Of a stretch of DNA of 64,000 nt, positions 35,641 through 49,139 are shown in pieces. Position numbers and translations under genes: made by a program. Within the stretch, counting starts at the first letter, position 1, and each line of letters starts with the position of its first letter. Origin of the DNA: Termitomyces sp. T153. Taxonomy: Eukaryota; Basidiomycota; Agaricomycetes; Agaricales; Lyophyllaceae. The notes beneath the pieces were generated by a model. That model did not search any database and was not told where the DNA came from. It saw nothing but the letters and a program-made list of their open reading frames with translations. The stretch lies in the NCBI GenBank assembly GCA_018296165.2, contig JACKQL020000089.1:124001-188000 (forward strand). The letters run 5' to 3'.

Positions 35641-37000
35641 CACAGGGCACTGCAGGAGGTAAGTAAAGATGGCTGACTCATTGTAGCACAGCCATTCTGC
35701 CATGCTCAGTGGGAATTTGCCACAACTCTTGTGGAGTTGCAGGAGCACTTGGAAGCACTCCCAATCATCAGTGGTGGGTGCATACTACCCATCATACTCT
35801 GCCAAAGCAGGGGGTACACCTATGGCCTGAAGTTGATGATGATGTTCATTGTCAACCCTTGTGAACAGGTCAGCATGTCATGCACTCCCTGACCAGTAGT
35901 GATCCAGAAAGTGTATACCATAGGTATACATATGGTTCACCCAGGTGGGAGCCATGTGGTTTGCTAGGAGTTGACATATCACCTCTGTCTGGCTGAGGTT
36001 GTTAAATGGAGTAAATTCCCCTATGTGAGTGTGGTAGTTGTCAACCATGTCCTGGTAGAGATGAGGCTGAGCAGCCATCATAGCAAACAGTCTTATATAT
36101 GCTATTTGCACATGTGGTGTAGTTGGAGCAAGTGCCTGACCCAGTACATAACCAAAGACCAAATGTTGGTCTACACACAATGTGGCATTGATTGCCAAAC
36201 CTGAATACAGGTTCTGAAAACCTGGGTGGCCATAATGCAAGATATACTGGGCTCATGCATTAATGCCAAAATGCTGAGTGATAGGGACTTGATTAAGTCT
36301 CACTCCTCAGGTGTTGTTATCTGTATGGCCAAGTATGGCCAACAAACATGAAGGCAAGGGAACTGTTTGCCTATGATTGTCCCCTCTTGGAGGAGAGGTT
36401 TCCAACTCTTCTGGAGTCAACTCCATGATGCATTGCATGTTGCAATCCCTGCAATCTGGAGCCATGAAGGATATCTAGTGGAATTCCTGGAGGAGGAGAG
36501 TGGTGTGTATTTACTCCCTCATGGTAATGTGAGGATAGTGCTCATGGATGATCTTCAGAATCAGCTGTAGCTGTTCTGGGTTCATGGAGATCCCTCATGA
36601 AGCTCATCAGTATAACATTTTGTAACACAGGGATATATGGAATAATCCCACCATCTTGGACAAGTGGGTAAAGACCACTTTGTTGCTAACAAAGACTGCA
36701 TTGGTCATTGGTGACCAGTAGAACTTGGAGTGTAGAATACTCCAGAAGTTATTCTGGCACTCAAAGCACCCCTGCACAAGCATGGCTTCCCAGCTGTCTG
36801 GAAGGCAGCCAGGCACTGTATCATCCAGATGCTTGGGGTTGAGCTTGGACTTCTCAACATCATTAGCTAACAGCCATTTGGTGTTAGCATTGTGTTTCTT
36901 CTTTTGATGATGCTGAGCATCATCATCCTCCAAGTTGCTATCCAAAATACATTGTTTAGATGTTGGGACATCATCATCCTTGCTTCCCAAGTACAATGCA
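35640..37000 (-). pseudogene. Unrecognised TE-associated protein, copy B
   Basis: Minus-strand ORFs 36996-36607 and 36240-35878 resemble copy A. HSKFYWSPMTNAVFVSNKVV corresponds to MYYSPYTNAISVGAND, and PTWVNHMYTYGIHFLDHYW to WVDYAYTYSMVYLKQQF. A basic/acidic stretch with a poly-Asp run and KKKHN lies at the start. It is more decayed than copy A. It directly follows a gypsy-type gag on the same strand, so it may be part of that element. Confidence 0.45.
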
Positions 37001-37029
37001 CCTGTGGCACCAGCTACAGCTTGGAAAGC

Positions 37030-38640
37030 TTGTACTTAGGTGATGAATAACTCTTCATTATGGAGGTCCCAGTGAACTGTTGGAATGTGCTCATGTGTGT
37101 GCTGCAGCTAGTGACACTTGTTGCCCTGACTGGCTCTTTATGCTGTGCTCTAAGTAGTGTGCTGCAGTCTTGATGCTGTTCTCATAAGCTGTTGCTTCCA
37201 AGATGGACTTCTTGACAGTGTAAATTTTAGGAGCTAGTCTGCTGTCACATATCAATGCAACAAGCATGTCAGAAGGTATCCCCTTCAAAAACTGCCCATG
37301 AATTTTGATTTCATTGGAGAACACAGCCATGTTTTGAGCATAGTCAAGCAAGGCATCATAGAAGCCTTACTCCCTCTTTGACCACATATACTGTGTTGTG
37401 AGCATCCTGCACTGTTGAGGGGTTGTACAAATCAGTCATACAATCCAAAGATTATTCCTCAAACCTCCAGTGGGACTGGGCCTTATTGACATGAATTACA
37501 TGTCATAGGTACCATTTCAGGATGCCCATAGCTAGAAAGTCCATAAGGATTAGGACTTCCTTCCATTCTTGCCCATCCCTACCATACTGTGCTACTGTAT
37601 AAAACATGTAGATGCTCATGGCAGTGGTATTTGTGGGCTTCTTCCACTTTTAGTGTAGCAAATTATCTATGATGTTGCAGTGGCATTGAAAACTGCTGTG
37701 ACTATCTTTTGGGGAGGACTGTAGCCCTCCTTCTACCAACTCTGCCAACCAGCATCATCTCCATTACCCACTGGACCATTATCTGGTCTGTCTGAGTCTG
37801 GAGGGCTCTCTTCTGGGGGCAGTGATGGCCATCAACCAGGAAAAGGCAGTCCTCTCCCTGGTCCTCAACCACCACCTCCTGGACCATGCAGTTTACAATG
37901 TGGTATTGAGGGTGGAGTGGACATAGAGTTACTACCAGGTGATCCCCATCTTGGGTCTTCTCCACCCTGCGCTTGGTTGCCAGACCAACTTGGAAGGATG
38001 TTCCTTCCTTGCTCAGCCTGTTGTTGATGTACCATGGGGCTAATTCTAGTTCCAGCATGCTTGTCTATTAGGGAAGAACAAGAGTCTCATTCTTTCCTCT
38101 TAATTGGCTGAGTCTGTTCTGATGGAACATTTCTTTCAGGCCAAGCATCATAGGCAGTGTTCCCCTAGAACACCACCCCTTGATTATCCACATAGGACTG
38201 TCCAAAGTCCTCCATGTCACTGTTGTGGAATTGCTGCAACACAATTATGAGTTCCCAGATCAGCATCCTATACATAGACCCAGTAGGTCTATGTTGCACT
38301 ATGGGTTGCTTGACTATAATGACCAACCCAGCCCCTATGGAGGCTAGATCAGGTACTATGATCATACCTAACATAGCCTGTGTTTCTTCAGACTGCTGTG
38401 GTGCCTGCAGTAGGTTCAACACTCTGTTGACCAGGAATAGTGGGGGCAAGCAATCCCCACCTAGAAATGGAGACAGCATTGTAGATGATGCCTGTAATCC
38501 CCATAAATTCTTCCACTGAAGGTAGTCTGTTACCTCTTGCACTAGAAAAATCATGTAAGGTTCCATGAACTTTACTGGATCAGTTGAGATGATTCCCTCA
38601 CCCAGCAACTGCTGAGTTGCTATGTGCTTAGCTACCCTTG
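37030..38640 (-). pseudogene. Ty3/gypsy gag-like region, degenerate
   Basis: The minus-strand frame at 37351-37091 (LDYAQNMAVF, then FLKGIPSDMLVALI, then EATAYENSIKTAAHYLE) is a gypsy gag core. Upstream frames 38608-38165 and 38058-37702 are open but unfamiliar and would be the N-terminal part. No RT or integrase follows on this strand before the LTR at 34.8 kb. Confidence 0.5.
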
Positions 38641-39200
38641 CAGCTAAGTATTGCTAAGTTGAAGCCTCAGGGACCTCAATCTAGTATTGCCAGGAGACTA
38701 ACACTTTTCTGCAGAGAATGTCATTTGGATGCACTTCACCATCTGTATACAAGGTGTCTCCAACATTCTCTGAGATTGTTTTGATGAATGCTGATGGCCC
38801 TGCTGTGGGCAAGCTCAACATGGCTCCAGCTTGCAATCACACAGAGCCATGGGCCCTGTGAGGAGCATCTTCCTCACTCCTCAGTGGTGTAAATCACCAT
38901 TGAAGAGTCAAGTTAAGCTCCTGTGGCATCTGGAAAGGATCTTAGACCTTCTACTCACAGTGCTGTAGGTTCATACAAGAGGGTTTTCCCTTTGCTCATT
39001 GCCAACACTGCACCCTCCAGCTCTACTACCAGGTACATTTAAGTAGAGGGCACTTGAGTGGACCTTCCATAGTCACTACTGTGCCCATTGTGAAAGGAAT
39101 TTTAATGGTCTGATCATAACTAGTAGCAGCAAACTTCTTTTCAGAATTTTTGGCATCTTGCTTCACAAACAAGTAAATGCTTGTTTGACTTGAAAATATA
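38640..39200. other. Unassigned TE-like sequence
   Basis: The minus strand has broken frames (for example TISENVGDTLYTDGEVHPND) that may continue the gag-like protein N-terminally. No domain is recognised. Confidence 0.3.
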
Positions 39201-42200
39201 TACCATTTCCATTATGGTTTGCCCAGCTTACAATTCACACCTTGTAAGTCAAAACCACTCAATTGATCTTGTCTACAAAGTATGAAGTAAGGTGCTTCCT
39301 TATATAATTACACTATGAGTATAGCATCAGGTGATGTTACCACATAATAATAATAAATAAATTAATATTATATGGTGGTAACAAAGCTATGTCAGACACT
39401 TCATTACACTTTGGAGTAGTATTGTCTCCTTATATTCAGATGCTCTGCCACCAACTTTATGCACAACAATAATTAAAGCTGCAGTCTTGCAAAATATATT
39501 GCACTCAGGTGACAATGACTCTAATCTAGTTAACCAATCATGTTCTAATGCATGAGGCCAGGGTTGGACTCAAAGTAGGCTAGTGTGCCAACTACAAAGG
39601 ACAAGTCAGGACACATTGCTATCTGGGCCATAGCAGTGAGCCAAGTAGTTTGTGATAGAGTTTGTCCTCCATGTATTTTCTGTTAGTCTTATTTTGGCCA
39701 TTGCCTCAGTGCATTATATGCTGCTGGGAAGAAGTGTGGCATGCAGATTGCATTGTTTGAGTCTAAAGCATTCCAGTATCCATTGTAAGTATGCATGCTG
39801 GGAGAGGGAGATGGCTCCAGTGACCTTGTTGCATTTGATCACCATGCCCAAGATGTATAACAGCTTACTGAGGTCTTTAATATCATAAATCTCCCCAAAC
39901 TCCTGTTTAGCCTTCTCCACCTCCTGTGGGCTGGTGGAAATGCCAAAAACATCATTGTTAAAAGTGTTGGTCACTGTGTATGTGTCATCTTCTTTCTTCA
40001 AGCATGTGCATATATCAGCTTACAACATCCTGTATTCCAGCTTATTGCCCTTTGCATTTGTACTTGATTGAATATACCTATTTGCATCCAACAACTCTCT
40101 TTCCTGCTGGGACTTCAGCTTTATCAACCAACTGGAAGACTTGCCTTTCCCACATTATCCTGAGCTCCTCCTCCATAGTGGATACCCAGAGATCTAGCCT
40201 TCTCATTGCCTCATCATAAGTTTTTGGGAGATGGGAGTTGTCAGAGGGGTCATGGGTGGCACTGAGGAGGGCCAGGAACACCCCAGTGTCTAGTGCTGCC
40301 AGTAGCACATCCTTGGATTAGTTGGGGGCCTGAGTCAGCACCTGCAATGTGAAGTGCTTGGTGTGTAAGTGTTTAAGAGTGGCATGGAGCTGAAGGATCA
40401 GGTGTAGTAGCCACACTAGCCAGGGCCATCCTGGGCACCAATTACAGCCTCAGTCAGTGAATCAATGGTGGCCACAGCCTTAGTGTCTGTTGTGACATGT
40501 AGTTTTTGGCCAGGATTGCAAATACATAGTGCAACAGGCTGTCTGCATATGATGACACACAAGGCATTGTGTGTGTGGTCTGGAATGGTGTTGGCAAGGA
40601 GCTTGTTATCTTTCAGCATGGTGAAGAGTGTGATCTCCCTGGTCCTCATCAAATATGATGTTCCTTGTGGTAACAATAGCCCTGATTGCACGATTGTACA
40701 ATCTGTACCTGCTCTAAGAGTACTCCACAAATGCATACTTGACCAAATGAGGATCATGCTTGGACCTCACCAGCTCCTCCAGCATCTTGGCAAATGCCAT
40801 ACACTCAAAAGAGCAAAGGTGGGCCACAATCTGATGTTTGGTTGTCCAGGCCTCCTCAGGTACAATGCCTTTGATCCTAGCAGCAAGTAACCTACTTTAG
40901 GTATAGATCTGAGTAGTCACAGCCTCTGCCCATAGACTCTTCAGCAGTATCAATCTGAATAGTCACAGCTTCTGCCCATAGACTCTTCAGCAGCCTACTC
41001 TTGGCCAGCATGCAGTACACTCCTTCTATGATGGTTTGGATGCAATGCTCAATATAGCTGTTTTAAGCATGTGCATAAGGAGTTGTGGGCTTCAGTAAGA
41101 TGTCATGCTTGGTGCAGTATTCTGTCCAAAGCTTGTTTAACCACTCATTTCCAGCATCCACCTGGACCATCCATAATTTTTGGCCCATCTGGCATTCAGA
41201 TTCTGCATGGTAGGTCTTGAAGGCAGCCAACATGGCTTCAGCTTCCTTCTAATCCAGGTAGTAGCCAGCTAGACACAAGGTGTGGTCACCCATGGCAAGC
41301 ATAAGGTATGAATGCAGTTACTCCCTGAGTTACAGAATACTGCCCTCCTGTGGTTGAACAATACCAAGCCTGCAGCATCAAACTTCCCAGTAGACATGAG
41401 ATTGGCTACAAGGTTGGAAGTGTAGAATGCATTCCTGAACACTAAGTGCATCACCTTGTTATCCCTTTTTACTGTTTTCCTCAAAGTTCCTAGCCCTACA
41501 ATGCAGAAAGTTGTGTTATGCACTGCAATCTATCCATGACATGGTATCTGGAGTGGCATGTACTCAGTGAAGTCTTCATGATGAACAAAACAGTGATTGC
41601 TGGCACTCAAGTCTGCAAAGGTTAGCATGCCTTGAGTGTGTGTCTGGAGGGCAGTGGTGCTACTTGCTCCTTGCCTGTTGTAGAGTGCAATGAGTAGGTG
41701 CTGGGCCATCAGCATGTAGGTAGACTCAGGTGAGTTAGTGGCACTGGCATTTGTATTTGCCAGGTTTGTAGTGGGCATGCCTGCTGAGCTGTTTGTGCTG
41801 TTTGCAGCATTCAGGATAGCAACTGCATACTCCCAGTTTCTGAAGTTGGTGGAAAATTGCACCTCCTTTCCCCCACCCTTCCAGTAATAGGTTGCAATGG
41901 TGTGGCCTGCAATTTGTATTTGTGCAGACCAGCTTTGGCTTTTGAGCTTTGGCTGTGGCTTGGAGGGCTGTAGCTGATGTGCCAGTGGACTTCTACCCCT
42001 TCACTCAGTCCCAGTATATCAAGAGCCTGGAGATAAGCTGTGTCAATGTAGTAGTGGCATAGCTTGAGATGATTGTGTTCCATGACTTGAGGAGCAAGCT
42101 GATGATAATAGACCAGAATGCAGCATTTAAGATAGTGGCACTCTTTTCTATTGCATTGCTCCATTTTATATGTAAGTCCTTAATGTGCTTCATGAAGTCT

Positions 42201-42680
42201 CCATTCTCAGCAAGCTGCATTTCACATAGACATTTCTCAGCTCCAGATGCTGCTAAGTTAGATGCAGTTCTGTAAGCCTCTGTAAGTGTCAACCTCATCA
42301 CTGCTGCCAATTTGTTCATCTTAATGCCTAAGCCCACGGGGTTTTTACAGTAGTTAATAGTCAAGCCCAATGCCCAAGCATCCCATATGTCCCACTCTTC
42401 TGATGGCATCAACGAGAACCACAAGGTTAGTTGTTCTTCTAACTGGCTCTTGGTCATTGTGATAACCACTTTTTCTTCTTCCTCCTCTGTGTTTTGGCCA
42501 GATTTGGGTTTTGCCATGCTAGTGGCTTTTTGTATGATGCCAGGTTTTGGTATGGTGCCATTGAGGTTATCCATGCACCCAAAGACCGTGCAGTGAGGAG
42601 TACTTGATCTCAGAATGTGGCATAGTTTGTCCTGTCAAAGTGCAGCTCCTCAGCAAATGTAGGGGGATTGTAGTCCATTG
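39200..42680 (-). mobile_element. Ty1/copia element B, degenerate
   Basis: The minus-strand order is copia-type gag-pol. 42574-42005 is a UBN2-like gag (E-x-W-D-I-W-D-A-W, then FMKHIKDLHIKW). 41862-41530 and 41523-41269 are zinc-knuckle/protease to pre-integrase parts. 41250-40416 is a broken integrase. 40308-40078 is the RT N-terminus (TYDEAMRRLDLWVSTMEEEL). 40001-39714 is the RT C-terminus (FNNDVFGISTS, then FGEIYDIKDLSKLLYILGMV), and KYMEDKLYHKLLGSLLWP follows toward 39.6 kb. The catalytic D-D reads N-D. A 46-bp tandem duplication sits in the integrase (40899-40990). LTRs were not identified. Confidence 0.75.
40899..40990. repeat. 46-bp tandem duplication in copia B
   Basis: Two near-identical units ending CTCTTCAGCAG follow each other with period 46. 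This is a local duplication within a decayed integrase region and has no function of its own. Confidence 0.8.
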
Positions 42681-43014
42681 TGTTGGTAGTCATCTTTGGT
42701 GTGTGTAATTTTTACCTATGCGCTTCCATGGAAAAAAAATATTTAATTGTGTGCTTCCACAAAAAAGAGCTGTGTTCTTCCTGTAAGGATACAGACAATA
42801 TGTCTCTGGTAGTTATTCTTAGTAGTAGAAGAGCAAACAGAGCTCATAACCTATAGAATAATACAAATATTAGTTCTACATAATTCCATAATTAGAAGTA
42901 AGTGCTATGAAATAGTATCTAACTCACCATCAGGGTCTTGTAAATATTGTAGATGGTTGAGGGTGTTGTTTGTCTACAGTAATTTTTATATGGACAAATA
43001 ACCCTCCTCAGGAA

Positions 43015-43150
43015 AGATTAGCAAACAGCTGATGGACATGTGGGGTGCAGAATGATGAAGATACCAAATATGGAAGTAGTCCATAGTGCAGTAGCACATT
43101 CAGTGCTGTCCAATCCCAACAAAAGTACTTGGCCTTCTTGTGTTCCATAG
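43015..43150 (-). pseudogene. Severed C-terminus of copia element A
   Basis: Minus-strand codons read M-E-HKKAKYFCWDWTALN... and end in HVHQLFANLS with a TGA. This fits the C-terminal end of a copia RNase H. It joins in frame to NNVVEDSM at 49361 if the inserted gypsy element (43151-49355) and one target duplication are removed. Confidence 0.6.
43146..43150. other. Target-site duplication (low side) of nested gypsy
   Basis: CATAG here matches CATGG at 49356-49360 with one transition. The pair brackets the gypsy element inserted into copia A. Confidence 0.55.
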
Positions 43151-43391
43151 TAAAAGACTGTGGTCCACTAATATAAGCAGTGACAAAACAACAATACACT
43201 GTAGATTCAAAAGAGATATACAGTCTACAGGCCAGTAAATAGTAGCAAAGGCAGGAGGAAAAAAAAGGATAAATACATTCAATCAGATATATCAGGGGAG
43301 TAAATGAGTGCAACAGATATATCTTGTCAAGAATAAGGTTCTGTCAAGTGTGTCTGTGCTCTGTCCATATATAGCAATCAATGGGATTACA
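43151..43391 (-). repeat. 3' LTR of nested gypsy (241 bp)
   Basis: On the minus strand it starts TGTAATCCCATTG directly after the purine run GTGAGGGGAGGGG (43404-43392) and contains a CTATATATGG TATA-like box. It aligns along its whole length with 49140-49355 in the same orientation. Confidence 0.75.
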
Positions 43392-43589
43392 CCCCTCCCC
43401 TCACAAAATAAATATGCTGCATGAAAGAAGGAAAAAGGTAACAAAGGAGTGTCAAAAAAACTGCTTACATGGGTGCATCAAAAGCCCAGTGGGAAAAGCT
43501 ACTGGTGGCAAGAATATGGCAAAAGAGAACAGGACATCACTCTAGACCATTTTCTCTAACCAAACATTCAGTGCTGCATTAGTTTCTAA

Positions 43590-44620
43590 TTCCTTACCTG
43601 GTTACTACTTGTCATGCTTTGGGCCAAAGCCAGCATATCTCACAAGGTATTGACTCCACAATCTTCTCAACAAAATATTTGTTGCAACCAGTATTGAATG
43701 CAAAAATAGGTAGGGTTCAGGGGCCTTGCATGACAGAAACATTTTACCATTATTTTCACAAAGGTGAAGTAGTTTAGAGGTATGATACTGCACAAACTGT
43801 TCATCATGTTGTGGCACATAAACTGTAATGTTGGAAGACTTGCAATGGATGGCAGTAATGAAATATGGCCCATCATACCAAGGCATGAATTTGGGAAACT
43901 GTTGCTTGCTCTTCTTCTTGTACTGATGTTGGTCATCCCAGGTGGACACCAGAATGTGCCATCTAACTTCAAATGGGGAGTTATCAGACCTACACTTGTT
44001 GGCATGAGCAGCCTGCTGAATCTTTGCCTGAAGCAAGTTGTCTTGTGCAGCTGCCATGCCCACTTGGAGCTGCTCAATAAGTCCCCTTGCAGATACTCTG
44101 TTCATGTCCACAATGGGACTGGGAGTGACAAGGAGAGGCATGATTTGCAAGGTCTGACTCAAATGCAACTGTAATGGAAAAAATCCTGTTCATTTATCCA
44201 TAGTGCTCATAATGTCAAACATGACCTGCAACACTGCACATTGCTACCCTGATTAGTTTTAGTCAACATGGGAATGCAGTGCTTGGTTGATTGTTTTGTT
44301 TGAATGTTTACTTATGCTATCAGTTTGCAGGTAGTATGCTATGGACATCTTTACCTCAATGCTGGTCAGCCATGTCAAATTTTTCCAAAGTTGAGATGAA
44401 CAGTTTATCACAATTACAGACAATGTTAGAGGGTAATCTATCTTTGCAGTATTAGTGCTCCAAGAACAGCTCAGCCAACTCTACTGTGAACAAGTTAATG
44501 TGTGTGAGCACAATCCTAATGTCCATGTACAGTTTGTTGGTAATGGATAGAATACTATCAGGGGACTTTCATTTCCAACCTCCACAACCTATTCCAGTGC
44601 CTCTGCAGCTTATTTGAGGT
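43590..44620 (-). pseudogene. Integrase and chromodomain of nested gypsy
   Basis: Minus-strand 44600-44200 gives broken core motifs (ASELAELFLEH-like, D-K-L-F-I-S, Y-L-Q-T-D-S-I-S, NKTINQALHSHVD). 44168-43605 is one open frame with the GPY/F-like part (KFMPWYDGPYFITAI) and a chromodomain end (SQYLVRYAGFGPKHDK). The core is frameshifted and inactive. Confidence 0.75.
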
Positions 44621-44849
44621 CTCCAGGGCTCATTCCAGAACCTCATAAATCTCTAGAGAACTGCAGAGTTCTCTATATTACCTCATTGATTATTGCCCTA
44701 GGGTTAAGACTAGCTCTGGCCTTTGGTACAGTAGTTCCCATGCCTCTGCTGCTCACTGATGCACTGCACTGAGCAGCAAGGATCCTTAGGCTTGTTCTCT
44801 TTGGATTCCCCTCTGCTAGGTGATTAGTTACTGATCATATTGTTGTCTA

Positions 44850-47010
44850 CTCTGCTAATATACTTTGGATTCTCCTCTGCTAGCTGCACAACTCCAATCT
44901 CACTCTGGAGATCACTCTTACAGCAGAACAAGTCTCCTGAAACTGGTCTGGAAGCCCTTAATAGCCACAAAGAACCTCCAAGCCATTATCCATTGCTTCC
45001 CCACTAAGATTGAGCACTGTGGAGTTCTGTGTCTCAGCTCACCAACTCAGACATACTTTTGGAGGCTCTGGCCCTGCAGGACAAAGCCTGGACCTGCCTG
45101 CTACACCTAGAAACTCAGATGCAATTAATGCAATCATCTCTCGCCCACTATACAACTGAACTCTCTACCCTCCATCACACTACAGATCTTATCTCCCAGT
45201 TGCTCTAGGCACTGCTCAAACACCTAACTCCTATCTCTGCACCTCCTCTGGCTGTGGAACCAGCTCTGACTGCATCTGCACCTGTCTCTGCAGCTCCAAT
45301 GACCCTACAGCCATAGATTCCATGCCCTGTGCCACTAGATGCATATGATGGTGCCTGCTCCAGTGCAGAATGATTTCTGCAATCCTGCCTCACCTACATC
45401 CACCTCAGTAGAAATGCCTTCAACTCTGACACATTGAACATAGCCTATGTACTGTTGCACATGAAGATTGGACATGCCTCCACCTACATGCTATGAGTCT
45501 TTCATCACTCTAGAGGTGTTGGAAGTTTTCCAAACTAGGCCACCTTTAAGAAGGACTTGAGCACAGAGTTTTTCTCACTGGACCCTGCCAAGACTGCAGC
45601 ATTGACACTACACAACAGGGAGCAATATGGGCAAGGAAAGCATACATTGAACAAGTACATCAACTCATTCTGGACTCTGGTCAAGCAAGCCACTTACCCC
45701 AATGGCCTCAAACTATGCCTCACCTTCTGGGATGGCTTGCACCCTGCACTGGTGGAAACCATTGACAATCTTGCAGAGGGTTGCTCAGACAATGAAAGCA
45801 TTGCATCATGGTACAAGGTGGCCTAAGACCAGTGGCAGCTCATGGAGATTCAGAGGGAGCTCTGCTGCCCACATTCCACAATGTGCCCCACTCCATTCAC
45901 CAATCTCTACTATCCTGTACCTGCTTACCCAATGCCAGCCCTCACTCTGGCCACCCCCACAGCACACCCCATGCTGCCAAGTATTCTCATGGATGTGGAT
46001 GCTGCCAGACAGCTCCACACTGTGCTACTGCTGTGCTGGAAATGCCAGAAGCCTGGGCACTTTGCATAGCACTGCTCTCTGGGCCTGGAAGTACATTACC
46101 TTTCTATGGTGGAGCAGGAGGAACTCCTCCTGCAGCTGCTGGCTGCAAAGCATACTGCTGGATCTCTTTCACCAGACAAGCCCACAACAGAGTTGACTCT
46201 GGAGGAGACCAGTGCATGTGCATCACCCCTGGAGCTAGAGGAGGATTTTTAGTTGAGTGACAGATGAAGTGTACACCTCTGTTGCTGGGTGCTAACAGGT
46301 TCTCATGTCTGTCAATAGAACATGAAATTGCTTTTTCCAATGCCCTTGATTCTGAGACAGAAGAACCTCAGCATTCCCCTCCAGACATACAAATGCCAAT
46401 TCTAGAGCCCCAGCCAAGTTCCCCAACACCTCCTAGGGTCTGTCAGCATAGCCCTGCCTGAGCACATCAAATGCCCTGATAGTACATGATGGCTTCCAGC
46501 CCATCTGCCAACTCCCTATGCCTTGATGTGGAGATTGAGGCCATGGACACCCAGCAAACCTGTGGAGTCACAGCTCTTCTAGATAGCAAAGCAATGGGAC
46601 TGTTTTTGGACTCAGAGTTTATCAAATGCCACAGCCTGACCACACAGCCCCTCTCCAAGCCAATTCTGGTCCACAATATTGATGGAATGCCCAACAAAGC
46701 AGGAACCATCAGCTCCATTGTCAACTTGGTCCTCTACTATTGGAATCATGTGGAGTGCACTGTTTTTGCCATCACTACTTTGGGTAGGCAGGACATGATC
46801 CTTAGTTTCACATGGCTCTGCAAGCCCAACCCTGAGGTAGATTGGACCAAGGGAGAGGTAACCATGAGCAGATGCTCTTGAAAGTGCTCTGCCTGCACTG
46901 CTGAGGACAGGGAAAAACACTGGGCTCAAGTTTGAGAGCATATAGCCATCCATGCATGTTGTGCTGGGCCTCTCCCCTTCACTGATCTAGATATCCTAGA
47001 TCCCCCACCA
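44850..47010 (+). pseudogene. Gypsy gag-protease fragment, opposite strand insertion
   Basis: The plus strand encodes a gag matrix/capsid (YDGACSSAE, then FSLDPAKTAALTLHNREQYG and YINSFWTLVKQATYP at 45557-45826). A CCHC knuckle CWKCQKPGHFA-stop-HC follows near 46032-46074, then a retropepsin (TCGVTALLDSKAMGLFLDSE, near 46558-46620) in the 46486-46881 frame. The protease D-S-G is D-S-K. It ends abruptly near 47.0 kb without RT and sits inside the minus-strand gypsy element. Confidence 0.75.
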
Positions 47011-47048
47011 TTCTTGGCATAGGCAATGTGTTTAAAAACATCCTTGAA

Positions 47049-48960
47049 CTATGCTTTCATCAACAAGTCCAGCCCAGCTAACATCTCTTCAAATGCCAGA
47101 TCTTTGATACATGTATAAACCACTGCCACAACATTAACTTCTAAAATGGGTTCAAAGAGGCCAAGATGTTTGAGTTTCTCCAGGTGCATGCCATCAACAA
47201 ACTTTATCTCTTTTACCATTTCCTTGTGGTTGCAAAAGATTTGTTGAAACTTCTTTCCCATTGGCACAAAAATGGGAGCTGGGGATGGAGTAACAGGGGT
47301 GGGTTTCAACAGATTGAAATTACTATGTTTATCAATTACTGTTCCCACAGACATGTCTATAACAATAGAGTTCAATCCTTGAAAAGGCAAATTTTTGAAA
47401 AGGCAGACCAAGAATCATAGGTGCACAAAGATTTGGCCTGATCACAGCTTGTAAGGTACAGGAAGTCCATGACTGATCTGGAAATGCAATGGCAATTTTG
47501 CAGTATTTGGATAGCATAGTGCACCATTTTGCACCCTCTTTCAAAGCAACATTGATGTTGATTAGATTATGCAGCAGACAGCAACAGATTCCCAATTGTT
47601 CAACTAAGCCTGAATTAATAAGGACTAAGTGTCAGCCAGAATCTATCAACAATGCAATGGTGACTGGAGTGTCAACATCTGGCCCATCAACTGAGATGTT
47701 CTAGACAACATGTGGGACAGATTACAGAGTGCAACTCACAGAGTTATTAGAGGTATTGGAGTTGTTTCTATCATTAGCATAGACCCTACTGTGAGGAAAT
47801 TGCATCAGGACAGCAGCAACAGTTTCAATTTCAATCAAGCAGCATCTACAGTCCATGTAAACATAGGCCCAGAATGAGCTACTGCAGCCATGGGGGCTGC
47901 CAGCTTGGTCAAAGTTGTTGCCCTTGATGCTTGAGCATGTGATGCTTTGTGCCTGGTGACAATTGCCTGAGTGATGGCCTGATAACTTGAGGGGTCTGGC
48001 AACCAATTGTGGCATTCATGGAACAAATGTCCAGCATATAAAATACAACACTTGAAACACTCCTCATTTGCAATGAGGAGTTTTTGTTCATTGGCAGTCA
48101 GAGTGGGTAGTTTAAAAACAGAACTGGAGCTAGTAGTGGAAATGTAATTTGAGCAGTTGTTGGACATGTTATGTTTTGATGTGGACAATAAGGGTTTCTT
48201 TGCAGCATGGACAGCATCATCCACCATTTCATATTGGTACTTTCTAGAGAAGTGGCAGGTGTTGTCTACAATGTGAATTGATTCCAGCCATTTTTGCAAA
48301 TCCTTCTCTAAAATAAGCTTCTCACTTTTATACAGTTGTCAGAGACAGATCCATTTTTGCCTCAAGCTGAGTGTGCATCATATCATGATTGAGTTAGCTA
48401 CCAGTGCCCACTGAGAGAGAATTCAGCTTCTGAAGCTGATGTGCAAAATTCCATGATGTCTTCCCACTCAGATCAAATAGTGTCTGATAAATGCAGATGA
48501 GTATCTCTTCTTTCCAGTCCAGTGCTAGGTACTTATCTTTGATCTCAGCAACAAACTCTTTGAATGTTCAAAAATTCAGTTCTATTTGGCACTGATCCAG
48601 TCATGGATATAATGGTTCTTGAAGGCAGTGTAGACCTGTCAGACCCTGTCCACATCCACAATCCCCTTGTTCTGAAAGAAATCTAGCTAGTTGACAAAAT
48701 TCTGCAGAACCTCTGGAGTCAACTCCCCCTCAGCTACAATTGGGAGTTTAAGACTCTTTTCCTCACATATAGACAGGATTGGAGCCTCCATAACCAGCAT
48801 ATGACAGGTGGAGTGCAGATATCAGGAATCAGTCAAGGAGGATGAAGAATTGCTTGAGTGTATCCTCTTATGTGTGAGCAAAGAGGGTGTCAGCAAGCAA
48901 TCTACTGACATTCATGAAGGCAGAAATGGTTGAGGAGGTGATAAAGGGAGGGACTAAGGT
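47049..48960 (-). pseudogene. Gag and protease of nested gypsy
   Basis: Minus-strand 48600-48350 has a gag segment (FVAEIKDKYLALDWKEE, then SWNFAHQLQKLNSLSVG). 48299-47835 carries LPTLTANEQKLLIANEECFK with the Cys/His knuckle C-x2-C...H-x4-C region. 47595-47332 and 47411-47049 carry the protease body (APMILGLPFQKF). Stops and frameshifts throughout. Confidence 0.65.
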
Positions 48961-49139
48961 ACCAGGGACAATGGTAATGACAGCTGTACCTGTCTGGCTT
49001 GACTCCACATGGTCAAGGGCATACTAGTTGATGATATGCAGGACAGTTTTATAGGAGATGGTATACCAAGGAGCCACTCAATGACCTAGGAACAGTGATA
49101 TGGCCAGAAAATTACATTGTAAAGGATGTTGAAAAAAAA

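Noticed and set aside
45702..46260. Two long overlapping plus-strand ORFs (164 and 150 codons)
   Set aside because: They are out-of-frame shadows of the gypsy gag, whose knuckle and capsid motifs lie in another frame.
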